From contig JADJGB010000001.1 in the NCBI GenBank assembly GCA_016708305.1, positions 248,001 through 312,000 of the forward strand: DNA of 64,000 nt, given 5' to 3'. Under the pieces are notes generated by a model, which saw only the letters and a program-made list of their open reading frames with translations, was not told the origin of the DNA and did not search any database. This stretch comes from Sphingobacteriales bacterium (GTDB lineage Bacteria > Bacteroidota > Bacteroidia > Chitinophagales > Chitinophagaceae). The position numbers were made by a program, and so were the translations under genes. Positions 45,851 to 56,239 of this stretch are shown here, piece after piece (within the stretch, counting starts at the first letter, position 1; each line of letters opens with the position of its first letter).

Positions 45851-47983
45851 TTAGAAAAACTTACTTCTGTAATCTTTTATTTTTGCTCCTTCTTTCAATA
45901 ACTGTATTGATTGGAAAGCTGCCTGCTGTTTTGCCTGCTGATACCTCATTTTTCTTTCCTCTTCTACATTGGCATTTACGGCAGGAAGGCTGGTGATATT
46001 ATCCACCTTTACCACATAAACGCCCTGTGCTCCGGCAATAGCCTCAGGAATTACTTTGTTTACATTAGCCTTATTAAATGAAGCGCCAACTACTTTAGGT
46101 TCAAAACCAAAAACCTGAGATCCTCTTAAGAAGTTGATACTGTCAGCCGTTTCTACTGACTTTTTTAATGCTGATGCAGCAGCTTCAAGTGTTGTTATTT
46201 TGCCTAACTTATTTTTAATAATATCTGCCTTCTTTTCATTTATTAATAGCGGCTCTACCATCATTCTGGCTTTTTCGGGGGACATGGTACCTTCTTTGTT
46301 AACCTCTGTTACATGAGCTACCACATACGCATCACCCACACGCTCGGGTTGCAACACATCGCCCAAATCTGCTTTATAAAGCGATCTTATCAACGATCTT
46401 GAGTTGCCCAATCCCTGAATAGTATATCCCATTGGTGTAATATCAGAGGCAATTACTTTATTAATCCCTTTTTCCTTTTGAAGTATTTCTGCTTCTTTTT
46501 CATAAGATTTAGCATTGGTAGCCCTTCCTGCAAACAGAGTGGCGGCATTATTGGCGGCCATATCGGTTTCCTGGCTGGCATCAATGGGTCTGGTGAGGTA
46601 GGCTATTTTGTAACCGGTGGAGCTTCCTTTTTGAGAAAGAATTTCAATATAGTGATATCCAAAACTTGTTTTTACAACTCCTTTGGAGCCGGTAGGATGC
46701 TCAAAAATAAAGTCGTTAAACGCAGGCACCATCTGTCCGGAAGGTACATTATCATACACACCGCCATTTTCTACGCTGCCCGGGTCATTTGAAAATTTTA
46801 CAACCAACGAATCAAAATTAGAACCATTTCTGATGGCTAAAGCAATACTGTCTGCCAAATGTTTTGCTGTGGCTGTATCTCTAATGGGGATGGATTGACC
46901 GCTTTGAGGGTCCTGCTGTACGGTTGCTATCAAAATATGTCTGATTTTAACTGTGTCAGGAATCGTTCTGGAACCAACCAGTTTTGCTAATGTAAAGGTA
47001 TTGCCATCAATGTAAGGCCCATAAATATTGCCAACCCCCACTCTAAAAATTGAATCTTTCATTGGCACTTGTATTCTACCTGCGCTTATATAGCTGTCAT
47101 AATAAGTATTAACTCCCTGCCTTACCAAATATTCTTTAACATCTTTTACCGAGTCTAACCCTTTTTTTAATTCAAGTATTTTTTGCAAAGCTGCAGCGGT
47201 ATCGGCTGCTGTTGGCGCTGCGCTAAAAGCAACATAAGCAATGCTGCGGTTTTCCTCTTGCTTGAAGTCATTTGCGTGGTTGTCAATATATTTTTTAATA
47301 TCTGATACACTTACTTTTACTGAGGAATCGGATATACTTGCATAAGGTTCTCTTACAAAGGAGATTTTTGAAATCTGGTTATTGTCGGCATTTTGTTTTT
47401 CAATCATCCACTTAGGAAAGTTGATGGTGGTTGTCATCAAAGCATCGTATTTTTGAGCAAGATGTTGAAAAACAACCTGATCTAAATATTCATTTAATTG
47501 TGCTTTTTGCTCAGGAGTGCCCTGATTTTTTATCATGTTGATTTGTTGCTGGGCAGCCGCAGCATCGTAATGCCCTGTTTGAGGATTTGTAAAACCCTGA
47601 GCCAAATCCTGAGGCGGATTGGCGCCAAACAGTAAATCATTTAATTCCTTTTTACCAATGCCTAAACCCAACTTATCTGTTTCCTGAGTAAGCAAAACCC
47701 TTGCTATCTCCTGGTTCCAAGCGGCGTCATTGGCTTGTTGATTTAAGGCTTCGCCTGTTAGGCCTCTGCTCTCCAGCATTCGCGACTGAGTCTCTGTTAA
47801 TGCCTGAAAATCAAGGTAATCTACTACTTGCCCATTGATTTTACCAACGGTCATTGAATTGCCCTTGAACAAGTTTCCACCATTTTCAAAGGCAAGCATC
47901 ACTACAAAGATTACCAAAGAAAGACCTATTATCACAGCCATTACTTTGCCATACTTATCCTGAATCTTCTGTATTACTGACAT
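45851..47983 (-). CDS. Periplasmic peptidyl-prolyl isomerase (PpiD/SurA-like)
   Basis: A 710-residue foldase with an N-terminal membrane anchor (residues about 14-30, VMAVIIGLSLVIFVVMLAF), a SurA_N-3-like chaperone segment, and a parvulin domain around residues 345-460 (KIRHILIATVQ, SNDPGSVENGGVYD, FGYHYIEIL). A second, degenerate parvulin-like region lies towards the C-terminus. PpiD proteins assist outer-membrane and secreted protein folding at the inner membrane. The gene is monocistronic, with a terminator downstream. Confidence 0.9.
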   Translation of the reverse strand: MSVIQKIQDKYGKVMAVIIGLSLVIFVVMLAFENGGNLFKGNSMTVGKINGQVVDYLDFQALTETQSRMLESRGLTGEALNQQANDAAWNQEIARVLLTQETDKLGLGIGKKELNDLLFGANPPQDLAQGFTNPQTGHYDAAAAQQQINMIKNQGTPEQKAQLNEYLDQVVFQHLAQKYDALMTTTINFPKWMIEKQNADNNQISKISFVREPYASISDSSVKVSVSDIKKYIDNHANDFKQEENRSIAYVAFSAAPTAADTAAALQKILELKKGLDSVKDVKEYLVRQGVNTYYDSYISAGRIQVPMKDSIFRVGVGNIYGPYIDGNTFTLAKLVGSRTIPDTVKIRHILIATVQQDPQSGQSIPIRDTATAKHLADSIALAIRNGSNFDSLVVKFSNDPGSVENGGVYDNVPSGQMVPAFNDFIFEHPTGSKGVVKTSFGYHYIEILSQKGSSTGYKIAYLTRPIDASQETDMAANNAATLFAGRATNAKSYEKEAEILQKEKGINKVIASDITPMGYTIQGLGNSRSLIRSLYKADLGDVLQPERVGDAYVVAHVTEVNKEGTMSPEKARMMVEPLLINEKKADIIKNKLGKITTLEAAASALKKSVETADSINFLRGSQVFGFEPKVVGASFNKANVNKVIPEAIAGAQGVYVVKVDNITSLPAVNANVEEERKMRYQQAKQQAAFQSIQLLKEGAKIKDYRSKFF

Positions 47984-48118
47984 AAAAAATATATATGATT
48001 GTCAAAAATGGTGGCAAAAATAACACTTTCAGAGATATCAACAAACTGTGGATAATTATGTGGGAAAACAGTTAATTAAACAAGCAATAAATAGGCACAA
48101 ATTTTTAGCTCCTTCAGG

Positions 48119-50371
48119 CTATAAATCCTCCTCTCCTGTTTCTTTTTTATAGGCTTTTATAAAAATGGCGCCAAGGTTTTTATAGGGAGGAATATAGTCC
48201 TCAAACCCTGCCACATTTGCCTTTTGCTTGAACTCTTTCCAAAAGGGAATCCAATCTATATCCTTTCCGGTACGCAGTTTTTCGGTCAGCAACGAAAAGA
48301 AAGGTTTGTTTACTGAAGTTTTTCCAATTTGTTTTGAAGCAATAATGTGTGCATCGTCACATTTTTTCAAAATAGAATCTATCAGGTTAAAACCGCCGCA
48401 GGAACCCATAAATACAATTTTTGAGCTGGGTGTCATGTAATCAATAGTAGAATTGGCATAGTAACTGTGCCCGCGATGAATGGTAACTGTGGGTTGCAGA
48501 TTGTTTTTTTCTAAATAAGCGCCGAGCGCTCTTTGCGCTTCGTCGTCCAGGCCTTTGTTTTCATCCAAAGCCCTGTTGGCATAAATAGATACCGGTTTGC
48601 CTTTGATTGATTTAATGACCACCCATAACCTGCTGGTATTGTCCACCTTCCAGTTGCCGCCGCCAAACATGTTTACAAATCCGTTAAAAATATTACGGCC
48701 ATCCTGATCTCCATAAAAGAAAACCTGAACTACCACCTCGCCTTTTTCATTTGTCAGGTCCGAATAGGGAATGTTATAAACAGGGGGCACTCCCAAATCT
48801 TTGGTTAGGTTAATTTTATTGGCAGAATCGGCAGATAAAAACAGTTTATACAATATATTGTAAATAGCTGCACCTCTTTTATTAAACTGGACTACATTTC
48901 TGTCAAGGTTCTTTTTGACATTATCCAACATATCAGTTGCCAGAGAAGGTAGTGTTTCATACAGGCTGGCATAAGAATCGGCTACATCCACGCCGTCTTC
49001 GAGTCCTTGCGATTTTTCAAGGTATCCCACAAAGGAACGCATCAGGTCTTCTGCATCGGCTTTATTGCCAAATGAACCCAAAAAGTTTTTCAATTTATTG
49101 TAAGCTGCTGCCTGACTGATAAACTTACGATAATGGTCAAAATTTACTTTTTTCAATAATTCGTCGCCCATATTTTTAGCCTTCCCCATCATGATGTCAT
49201 AAGCGCCGGTATAGCTGCTGGTGTAAATCAGTCCATCCGTAAGCACTACCACATAATATATTTCTTCGGCGGTGAGCGGCTTGAGGCAGGCGAACCTGAT
49301 GGATGACCCGGCATTGTGCAGTCCATTCATCTTGGCAACAAACTCGTCTTTAGCCTTCATTTCCATTCGTTTTTTCAGCTCTTTTATCCCAACAGCCGTA
49401 TCGCCATTCAACGCTCTGGCGGTATAGTCAATTTGTGTTTTTACAAGGAGGCTGAAGTATTTTGCCGGATCATCTTTACGGCATCAATTGCTTTGGTTGT
49501 AAGTTTTCCGTTTACGATATTATCCAAAAAAGGAAAATAATATTGCCCGTTTTTATTATCATCTCTTGCCAGACTGACAATGGTTGCAACTATCCGGTCA
49601 TCTTCAATGTTCTGAATACGATAACTGAGTTTATTATTTGCCTGAGCATAGTCATACAAAGACTGTGGGGCTTTGCGTGCCACTAATTTTATCAGGCTGT
49701 CTGCAAAAGGCGCATCGGGGTAGTTTTGAGCATCCCCATCGTTTTTCGGGAAATCGTTGGCTCACACTCAATGTCAATAATTTCAATACATCATCATAGC
49801 CGGAATTTTCTTTAAATATTTTGGACATCAAGGCAGTATTTGCCACATCATAAGGAAGATACTCTATCAGGGGAGCCAAAGGTTGCTTCTGCGTGTTTGC
49901 TTCTATCAGTTTTTTATAGGTAAAAATTATTTGAGGCAGGTAAGAGGCCTCTATTTCTTTCTTTTTCCAGCCGGTTTTAACAAACTTTAAAATATCTGTA
50001 AGCCCGGCCAGATAATAAATTTTTTCTCTACCCGAAATGTTTTTGTTGGTTTCAATTTCGTATTGCAGCCGGTCCACTTTTCTTATGGTCGCATCAGTAA
50101 TTGATTCATTAATCCGTTGATCTTCATAAATAGTTAAAAATGAATCTTTTATGCCGTCACTTTTCAGTAACAACAGTTGTTCTTTATCTAAATTCTCATG
50201 TAAAATTCTACGGTTGACATCAATATTATATGGAGGAATAACATCTGATGGCTGCTGCGCTGTTACTTCTTTTTTCTTTTTTTTGGACCGACGTTGTGCC
50301 TGTGCCTGTAAGGAAAAAAGAAATAAAAAAGCAAAAGGAATCAGTGGTAATATTGTTCTTTTTTTAAGCAT
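48119..50371 (-). CDS. Secreted caspase-like (clan CD) protein, two frameshifts
   Basis: Three frames (from 50371, 49683 and 49411) join into one roughly 750-residue protein after removing one base near 49765 and adding one near 49437. The start at 50371 gives a signal peptide (KRTILPLIPFAFLFLFSLQAQAQ-type); an ATG at 50413 would lengthen it. The first two-thirds is helical and unrecognised. The C-terminal part has TIHRGHSYYANSTIDY and KIVFMGSCGGF, a His...Cys arrangement like caspases, gingipains and CHAT peptidases, followed by SKQIGKTSVN. The protease assignment rests on these motifs only. Confidence 0.65.
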
Positions 50372-50617
50372 AAAGTTCTTCTTTTTAACAATACGTTTGT
50401 ACGGATTTGACATTTAATTAAGCAATAATCAAGCCACCTTGACGGATTATTTTTGATTTAAAGATAATGAATTCAGAAATCAGAACATATTATTTGAAAT
50501 TATTGCATGCTATAAACAACTGAAAAACCGGCAATCACGTCTAAAGCAATGCGGAAAACAAGTGCATTATTTCGATTTCATCAAAATTACCATTAGGTTT
50601 GCTTAAATTTTTCATAA

Positions 50618-51292
50618 ATGCATCAAAATGGATTTAGGATATTAATTGCAGATGACGAACCGGATATTCTGGAAATTTTATCCTATAATTTGGAGAATGA
50701 CGGCTATCAGGTAATTACTGCATCTGATGGCAATGAAGCGATAGAGAAAGCCGAAAATCACCGGCCACATCTCATTATTCTGGACATGATGATGCCCGGC
50801 AAATCAGGTGTGCAGGTATGTCGCCTCCTGCGTGGCAAAGAAGCATTTAATGATACCCTGATAATGTTTCTTACCGCATTGAATGATGAGTTTACACAAG
50901 TGAGCGGCCTTGAAAGCGGCGCTGATGATTATGTAAGCAAACCGATTAGCCCAAAAGTACTATTGAGTAAGGTGGGCGCTTTGCTAAGAAGAGTTCGTAA
51001 AGAAAATAGGGGCATTATTAAAGTAGGAGATATTACCATTGACCCTGAAAAATATATTGTAATTGCCAATGACAAAGAAGTTGTGCTGGCAAAAAAGGAG
51101 TTTGAACTGCTTTATTTGTTAGCGATTAAACCTGGAGGAGTTTTTTTGCGAAGTGAGATTTTGAGTGCTATTTGGGGTAATGATGTAATAGTAGGAGACA
51201 GAACTATTGATGTACACATCAGAAAAATAAGACAAAAATTAGATATTGATTGTATTACCACCGTGAAAGGAGTGGGATACAAGTTTGAATGA
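50618..51292 (+). CDS. OmpR/PhoB-family response regulator
   Basis: A 224-residue regulator. The receiver domain has the acidic pair DDE (residues 12-14), phospho-acceptor Asp56 in LIILDMMMP, Thr86 in FLTAL and Lys108 in VSKP. The winged-helix DNA-binding domain (about 128-224) contains LAKKEFELLYLL, RSEILSAIWG and RTIDVHIRKIRQKL. The gene is followed 51 bases later by its probable histidine kinase, as in PhoB/PhoR. The regulated genes are not evident; the caspase-like gene is divergent upstream. Confidence 0.94.
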   Translation: MHQNGFRILIADDEPDILEILSYNLENDGYQVITASDGNEAIEKAENHRPHLIILDMMMPGKSGVQVCRLLRGKEAFNDTLIMFLTALNDEFTQVSGLESGADDYVSKPISPKVLLSKVGALLRRVRKENRGIIKVGDITIDPEKYIVIANDKEVVLAKKEFELLYLLAIKPGGVFLRSEILSAIWGNDVIVGDRTIDVHIRKIRQKLDIDCITTVKGVGYKFE

Positions 51293-51343
51293 TAAAATAC
51301 TGATTTAAAAGATATTATATCCCTTAGATTTTTTAATTTCATT

Positions 51344-52396
51344 ATGTTTGATGCCAAAAATTTATCTTCTCGCAGATTATCCATTTACACAGCCATAGCA
51401 CTGGCCATTCCGGTAGGCCTTATTTTTTATATTGCCGAAGGAAGGAAATGGCTGGCGCTCGGTATATTTGTAACTGTGCTGCTGATGGCCTATTTTCTTT
51501 TTTTATTCGTTTTGGAAAGATTTATTTACAGAAAAATAAAACCGATTTACAAACTGATTTACAAAACAAAAGCCACCAAAAAGGAAGAAACGTACTACAA
51601 ATATATTCTGCCGGCAAAGAGCATCAGCGAAGTGGCCGAAGACGTGGAAGCCTGGGCCGAAGAAAACAGGCTGGAAATGGAATTGCTGAAAGCAAACGAA
51701 CAATACCGGCGTGAATTTTTGCAAAACCTGTCGCATGAGTTTAAAACGCCGGTTTTTAGTATTTTAAGCTATGTGGAAACGTTATTGAATACACAAAATG
51801 ATGACCCCGAAATCAGGAAAAGATTTTTGGAAAAGACATCCAAAAATGTACAAAGGCTGGCAGGCATGCTCAATGACCTTGACGAAATATCCAAACTGGA
51901 GCGTGGCGAACTAAAGTTGAAGAAATCCAACTTTGTGATTCAGGAATTATTAAGGGAGTGTCAGGAGAGTATTGCGATAAAAACAGAGCCGCTTCGGGTT
52001 AAAACAGGCATCAAAAAAGGATGTGAAGCCCCAATAGCGGTGAATGCCGACAAAGAAAAAATAAGACAGGTGTTGCTTAATCTTTTTGAGAACGCTATAA
52101 AATATGGCAGAAAAAATGGCTCCATCAAAGTTGGAGTATATGCCACAGATGATAAACGCATATTGGTAGAAATCAGCGATGACGGTATCGGCATTTCGTC
52201 CAAATCCCTGCCACGTATTTTTGAAAGATTTTACCGGACAGAATCCGGTCGGAATGTGGAAGCATCGGGTAGCGGTCTGGGACTGGCTATATGCAAACAC
52301 ATCATTGAGGCGCACCGCCAAACCATTCATATCCGCAGTACCGAGAATGTAGGTACCACCATTGGATTTACATTGGATGCAAAAAAAGATGGATAG
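51344..52396 (+). CDS. Sensor histidine kinase, PhoR-like
   Basis: A 350-residue membrane kinase with two helices (about 13-31 and 38-58), almost no periplasmic loop, and no recognisable HAMP or PAS. The dimerisation/phospho-acceptor helix has His131 in LSHEFKTP. The ATPase domain has NLFENAIKYG (N box), ISDDGIGIS (G1), IFERFYRTES (F box) and GSGLGLAICKHII (G2). It is paired with the preceding response regulator. The small sensor region suggests an intramembrane or partner-mediated signal, such as PstS/PhoU in PhoR systems; this is inference. Confidence 0.94.
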   Translation: MFDAKNLSSRRLSIYTAIALAIPVGLIFYIAEGRKWLALGIFVTVLLMAYFLFLFVLERFIYRKIKPIYKLIYKTKATKKEETYYKYILPAKSISEVAEDVEAWAEENRLEMELLKANEQYRREFLQNLSHEFKTPVFSILSYVETLLNTQNDDPEIRKRFLEKTSKNVQRLAGMLNDLDEISKLERGELKLKKSNFVIQELLRECQESIAIKTEPLRVKTGIKKGCEAPIAVNADKEKIRQVLLNLFENAIKYGRKNGSIKVGVYATDDKRILVEISDDGIGISSKSLPRIFERFYRTESGRNVEASGSGLGLAICKHIIEAHRQTIHIRSTENVGTTIGFTLDAKKDG

Positions 52397-52459
52397 TTAC
52401 TCAAAATGTAAAAGGCACCAACCACTGTCAACGCCTTTTCTAATTGATTGATTGTAAAA

Positions 52460-53200
52460 CTATGCCTCTTTTGTTTTCACCACTCTCACTTTCCACACTT
52501 CAGGTCCTTTTTCTAAATACTCCCATCTGAAAGGCTCTTTGCTTTCTGCTTCCATTTGGTAATACAATGGTTTGGGATCGTGGTCGTTTACAAATTCAAA
52601 TGCCTCGCCGGGTTTGATATCGGCAAATGCTTTGTAAAACATTTCGTGTCTTTCTGTAGGCGGGTATGGTCTGATATCGAACTCGTTTACCACAGAGAAG
52701 CCGGTATCGCCCAATCCGCTGTTGTCTTTTTTGGTGATATGCACCACATACTCATCGGCTTCTTTCTTTTGTAAATCCAGGAATGTTTGCCTTCAAATTT
52801 CATGATGAAGATATGATGAATTTCTACAGGGTCTTCTTTTACAATCAATTCCATAGTAGTGTTTTCCTCCATCATGCCATATCTGTGAAACACTACCTGT
52901 TTCCAGTATTTTGTTTCTACTTTCCTGAGGTCAATCAGTGTGGAAATATCTGTAAACTCCCTGCCCTGCGACTCCTCCAGACGCGTTACTTTCACCTTCC
53001 ATTCTCTGCCGCCGCGGTTCAGGTAGTTCCAGTCCACCACATCTCCATATATTGAACGAAACTCATAAAACAACGGCAGCGGGTCATGGTCGTTGATGAA
53101 CACAAAACTGTCATTTGCCGGTAGTTCTTTAAACAATCTAATCAGAAGTTCGTGTCTTTGTATGGGAACCAGTACTCAACGTCCAATTCTCCATTTTCAT
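52460..53200 (-). CDS. Tandem DUF2249 protein (frameshifted)
   Basis: There are two DUF2249 domains. The first has VPIQRHELLIRLFKEL and FVFINDHDPLPLFYEF; the second has FDIRPYPPTERHEMFYKAF and FEFVNDHDPKPLYYQM ending WKVRVVKT. A cupin-like middle segment (VFHRYGMMEENTTMELIVKEDPVE) lies between. The frame breaks near 52755 and again near 53183; the 5' end needs one or two added bases, so the start (53200 here) is uncertain. DUF2249 domains carry the NDHDPxPLYY motif and cluster with nitrosative-stress genes. It is the distal gene of the minus-strand stress operon. Confidence 0.75.
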
Positions 53201-53258
53201 TCTTTTCTCAAATTCATCTCTCGGGGTTTAATATTTTTATTTAAACAAAATAATTGAG

Positions 53259-53690
53259 CTAATCCATTAAAAAGGCTCGTCCGTGAGTAACCGGATCGCA
53301 CAGGTCTTTTACTTTTTTGCCTTTAAAAATTCTTTCTATCAATTCTCTGGCCACTTTATATTCGTTATGAATAGGGCAGGGATGTGTTTCCGAACACTTA
53401 CTCAATCCTAATCCGCACTCTTTAAAAATCCTTTTTCCTTCAATCGTTTCCACAATATTGGATATTGGCAGGTTTTGTTGTATATCGGTAAGATAAAACC
53501 CTCCCGCAGGCCCCTTCAGGCTGTTGATGATTTTTTGTTTTACTAATAATTGCAAGGTTTTTCCTATTGTGTGCTCACTGGCATTTATGTGCTCCGATAT
53601 CTCCTTAAGCCCCGTTCTTTCGCCTGACTCGCTTTTGCAGGAAAGGTAAATAACGGCTTTGATGGCTGTTTTACAAGTATAACTTAACAT
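53259..53690 (-). CDS. Rrf2-family iron-sulfur transcriptional regulator
   Basis: A 143-residue Rrf2 regulator. The winged helix-turn-helix is at residues about 1-65 (KAVIYLSCKS, ISEHINASEHTIGKTLQLLVKQ, GPAGGFYL). The cluster-binding loop has three cysteines, ECGLGLSKCSETHPCPIH, as in NsrR, IscR and RirA. NsrR senses nitric oxide through its [Fe-S] cluster. Placement inside a cluster of RIC, hemerythrin and SufT-like genes fits an NO or Fe-S stress sensor, but IscR-like or other specificities are possible. It starts four bases downstream of the SufT-like gene. Confidence 0.88.
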   Translation of the reverse strand: MLSYTCKTAIKAVIYLSCKSESGERTGLKEISEHINASEHTIGKTLQLLVKQKIINSLKGPAGGFYLTDIQQNLPISNIVETIEGKRIFKECGLGLSKCSETHPCPIHNEYKVARELIERIFKGKKVKDLCDPVTHGRAFLMD

Positions 53691-53694
53691 AGCT

Positions 53695-54024
53695 TTATTG
53701 TCCTAAAAACTCCCTTCCTTCGGGAGAAATTTTTGTGTAATCCCACGGTGGATCAAATGTAAGTTCCACATTAATCCGCCACTCCGGAAATGCCTGAGCA
53801 AGTGATTGGGTAATATTGTCCTGAATACTGTCGCCCATCGGGCAAAACTGTGTGGTCAGGGTCATGGCGGCATTGAGTTCTTTTTCTTCTTCCAGAAACT
53901 CCAGTTGATATATTAGCCCCAGATCTACCACGTTCAGCCCTATCTCAGGATCATAAACTTCGTAAAGCCCTTCCAATGCTTTTTCGCATTTTTCACTATC
54001 ATTTGTTACTAAATGTATGCTCAT
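53695..54024 (-). CDS. Metal-sulfur cluster assembly factor (DUF59/SufT-like)
   Basis: A 109-residue protein of the MIP18/DUF59 family. YEVYDPEIGLNVVDLGLIY is the signature, followed by MTLTTQFCPMGDSIQDNI with the conserved cysteine, and VELTFDPPWDYTKISPEGRE. SufT-like proteins help mature Fe-S proteins, so this one could repair clusters damaged by NO or oxygen. It overlaps the upstream membrane gene by four bases (ATGA) and is followed at once by the Rrf2 regulator. Confidence 0.9.
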   Translation of the reverse strand: MSIHLVTNDSEKCEKALEGLYEVYDPEIGLNVVDLGLIYQLEFLEEEKELNAAMTLTTQFCPMGDSIQDNITQSLAQAFPEWRINVELTFDPPWDYTKISPEGREFLGQ

Positions 54025-55279
54025 AATTTTTTAGGTTGATGCAAAAAGGTTTTAAAAGTATTTGTTACATATAAAAATGAAGCGATAACTAAACCCACTG
54101 CTCCTGCTTTTAATAAATAATTATTTAAAATGATAACGCCCACAATAAAAATCACAAATCCGAGAAGATAAGCGATCAGCATGGCATGATAAATCTTTTC
54201 GCTGAAGAGTTCTTTTCGGAGCCGGCGTTTTGCCTTTATAGGCTTTTTTTGTGATACACTTTGTTCCACACGATAAATGGAAGTGTTTTGAAGGTCATAC
54301 CAGAATAATGGCGGTAATCCATCCGAAAAATATACAAAACCATAGAGCAAGGTGATATTCTGATTTTTATCGGAAGGTAAAAACGCCAGGATGATGACCA
54401 AGGCCAGAATCGGCAGAACCATCTGCAATACAGAAAGCAGGGAGGTTTTCATCTGTTCGTCCACACTTTTTCTGATGCGGACATCGTAGGCTTTTTTGCA
54501 ATGCAAGCCAAACAATATCACACCTGCCAGAACCAGTATTACGGATATGTAATAACTGGAAGGTGTTAATCCTAAGGTTCTGAATAGCAAAAAGCTGATC
54601 AGACCTCCATTCACCAAGCCAAAAATCGTCCAAAGGTTTTTGTCATTGGTATATTTGGAAATCAGAAACATTGGAATCAACCGGGAGCCTACGCCCATCA
54701 CCATCAATAAAAACCAGCCGATAATCCCTATATGGGCATGGATTGACAAATACGATACCGAGTCTTTCGGCAGGATACTTTCGCTGAAATTGAACACCAG
54801 TAATAATCCGTAGAAAGAAGTGGAGAACAGCCATAAAGTTGCAGTTAAAACAAGCCATGAATGAATATTTCTGGTTTTGCTCCGGAATGAACTCCTGAAA
54901 ACATTAATCAGATAGAAGATGATTGCCAGATTTACCAATATGGCGCCGGTTTGCAGCACCCATCCGGTATGAAATATATAGAACCCATAAATGAGTATGG
55001 GAATACCAGTGGCTGCAAATCCAAAGGTAAGGTAAGCCAGCGTATCGCTGCTCAGTTGCCCTCTATCATCACCGGCAATAACTGATGCGAAGCGCCAAAA
55101 ATAATCATTGTACCCCAGCCTAATGCCATGGTGTGGGTAATAGCAAGCGTATAAGGGTTAAAATAATGCGCCTCAGCCACATCAGTATGTAACAATAGTA
55201 ACACGGCGCCTATCAAAAAAAAGATGGAGGCATAAAGATAAAACGGTAAAACAACTCTATAGTTGGTGGTTTGCTGCAT
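54021..55279 (-). CDS. Heme-copper-oxidase subunit I-like membrane protein (one frameshift)
   Basis: A polytopic protein of about 419 residues once one G is added to a run near 55060, joining LPVMIEG to QLSSDTLAYLTFG. About eleven or twelve membrane helices are visible. Histidine-bearing segments LAITHTMALGWGTMIIFGASHQLLP and SIHAHIGIIGWFLLMVMGVGSRLIP recall subunit I of cbb3-type oxidases and NO reductases, but the full haem and copper ligand set is not evident. It may bind haem or act in NO metabolism like NnrS. It lies 33 bases after the DUF1858 gene, within the stress operon. Confidence 0.65.
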
Positions 55280-55312
55280 TCCGCCACCAATACCCGGTCC
55301 AAAACATATTTT

Positions 55313-56138
55313 TCATTTATTTTTAAAAATCAGCAGATATACTTCGTTATCCTGCACTTCTTTTATCCTGTAATCGAAATTCCGCTCTTTCAGTTCTGTC
55401 AATAAAAACACGGGAATACGTTTGTGATGCACATATAATGCTTTATCTTCCGGTATGGATTCCAGCGCTTCCAGAATGGTCATCATCGGCATGGGCATTT
55501 CAAGATGGCGAACATCTATTTCCTGCAGTTTGCCTTCGTAATGATTCAACACCTGCTCCCAGTCGCCCGAAGTACCTTCTTCGACTTCCACCTGTGTGCT
55601 TCCACCTGTATATTTGTTTTGCGCGGTTTTGTAAAACCAGGTTTCCACCGTGTCTTTGTCTATATATTTTACATAGGTTTCAAAGCCTTGTCTTTCAAGT
55701 AATTTAATCAGTGGCGCCGGTTCAAAGGAGTTGACAATCAATAGCACTTCTTCAGGCTGCAAAGCTTTTACCTTTTGCTGAATTTGCTTTAGCGGATCGC
55801 TGCCTGCCGCCAGTATCTCGCGTACGTCAAAATTGACTACCTGCTCCAGTTTCAGGGATTTGAGATAATCCGGCATTGGCTTGTTTTCCGGCGCTTCTTC
55901 TTCAGCCAGAGGGCGGTCATCCACCTCAAAACCCAGTGGCGCCAGTGCTCTGAAAAAATCTTCAGGTTTGCAACCACCCATTTTTGAGGCCATGGCAATG
56001 GTTGCCCTGCCTGCTGCCAGTTTGCGAAGAATCGGATTCCGCAGTTTTTGAAATCGGGACTCAGGGCTACAATCGTTTCCAAGGCATCCGGATGATGCTT
56101 GAGAATCGCTCCAATTTTGTCCTTTCATTGATGATCAT
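55313..56138 (-). CDS. DUF1858-DUF2249-DUF2249 protein (two frameshifts near the 5' end)
   Basis: The ATG at 56138 starts MIINERTK; one A must be added there, and another in the A5 run near 56045. The N-terminus then reads IGAILKHHPDALETIVALSPDF followed by KLRNPILRKL, a DUF1858-like redox/helical domain. Two DUF2249 domains follow (VNFDVREILAAGSDPL... and EIDVRHLEMPMPMMTILEAL...). The conserved motif of the second is altered (HHKRIPVFLL instead of NDHDPxPLYY). It is the second gene of the operon after the RIC fusion. Function unknown; the family is associated with nitrosative stress. Confidence 0.78.
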
Positions 56139-56239
56139 AAAAAATGATTATGTTTTTAAATTTTTACTGCAAGTACACAAGCCCTGAAAATTAAGACATT
56201 TTCGGCTTCTGTACCCGCAATATAAACTAAACTATAACT

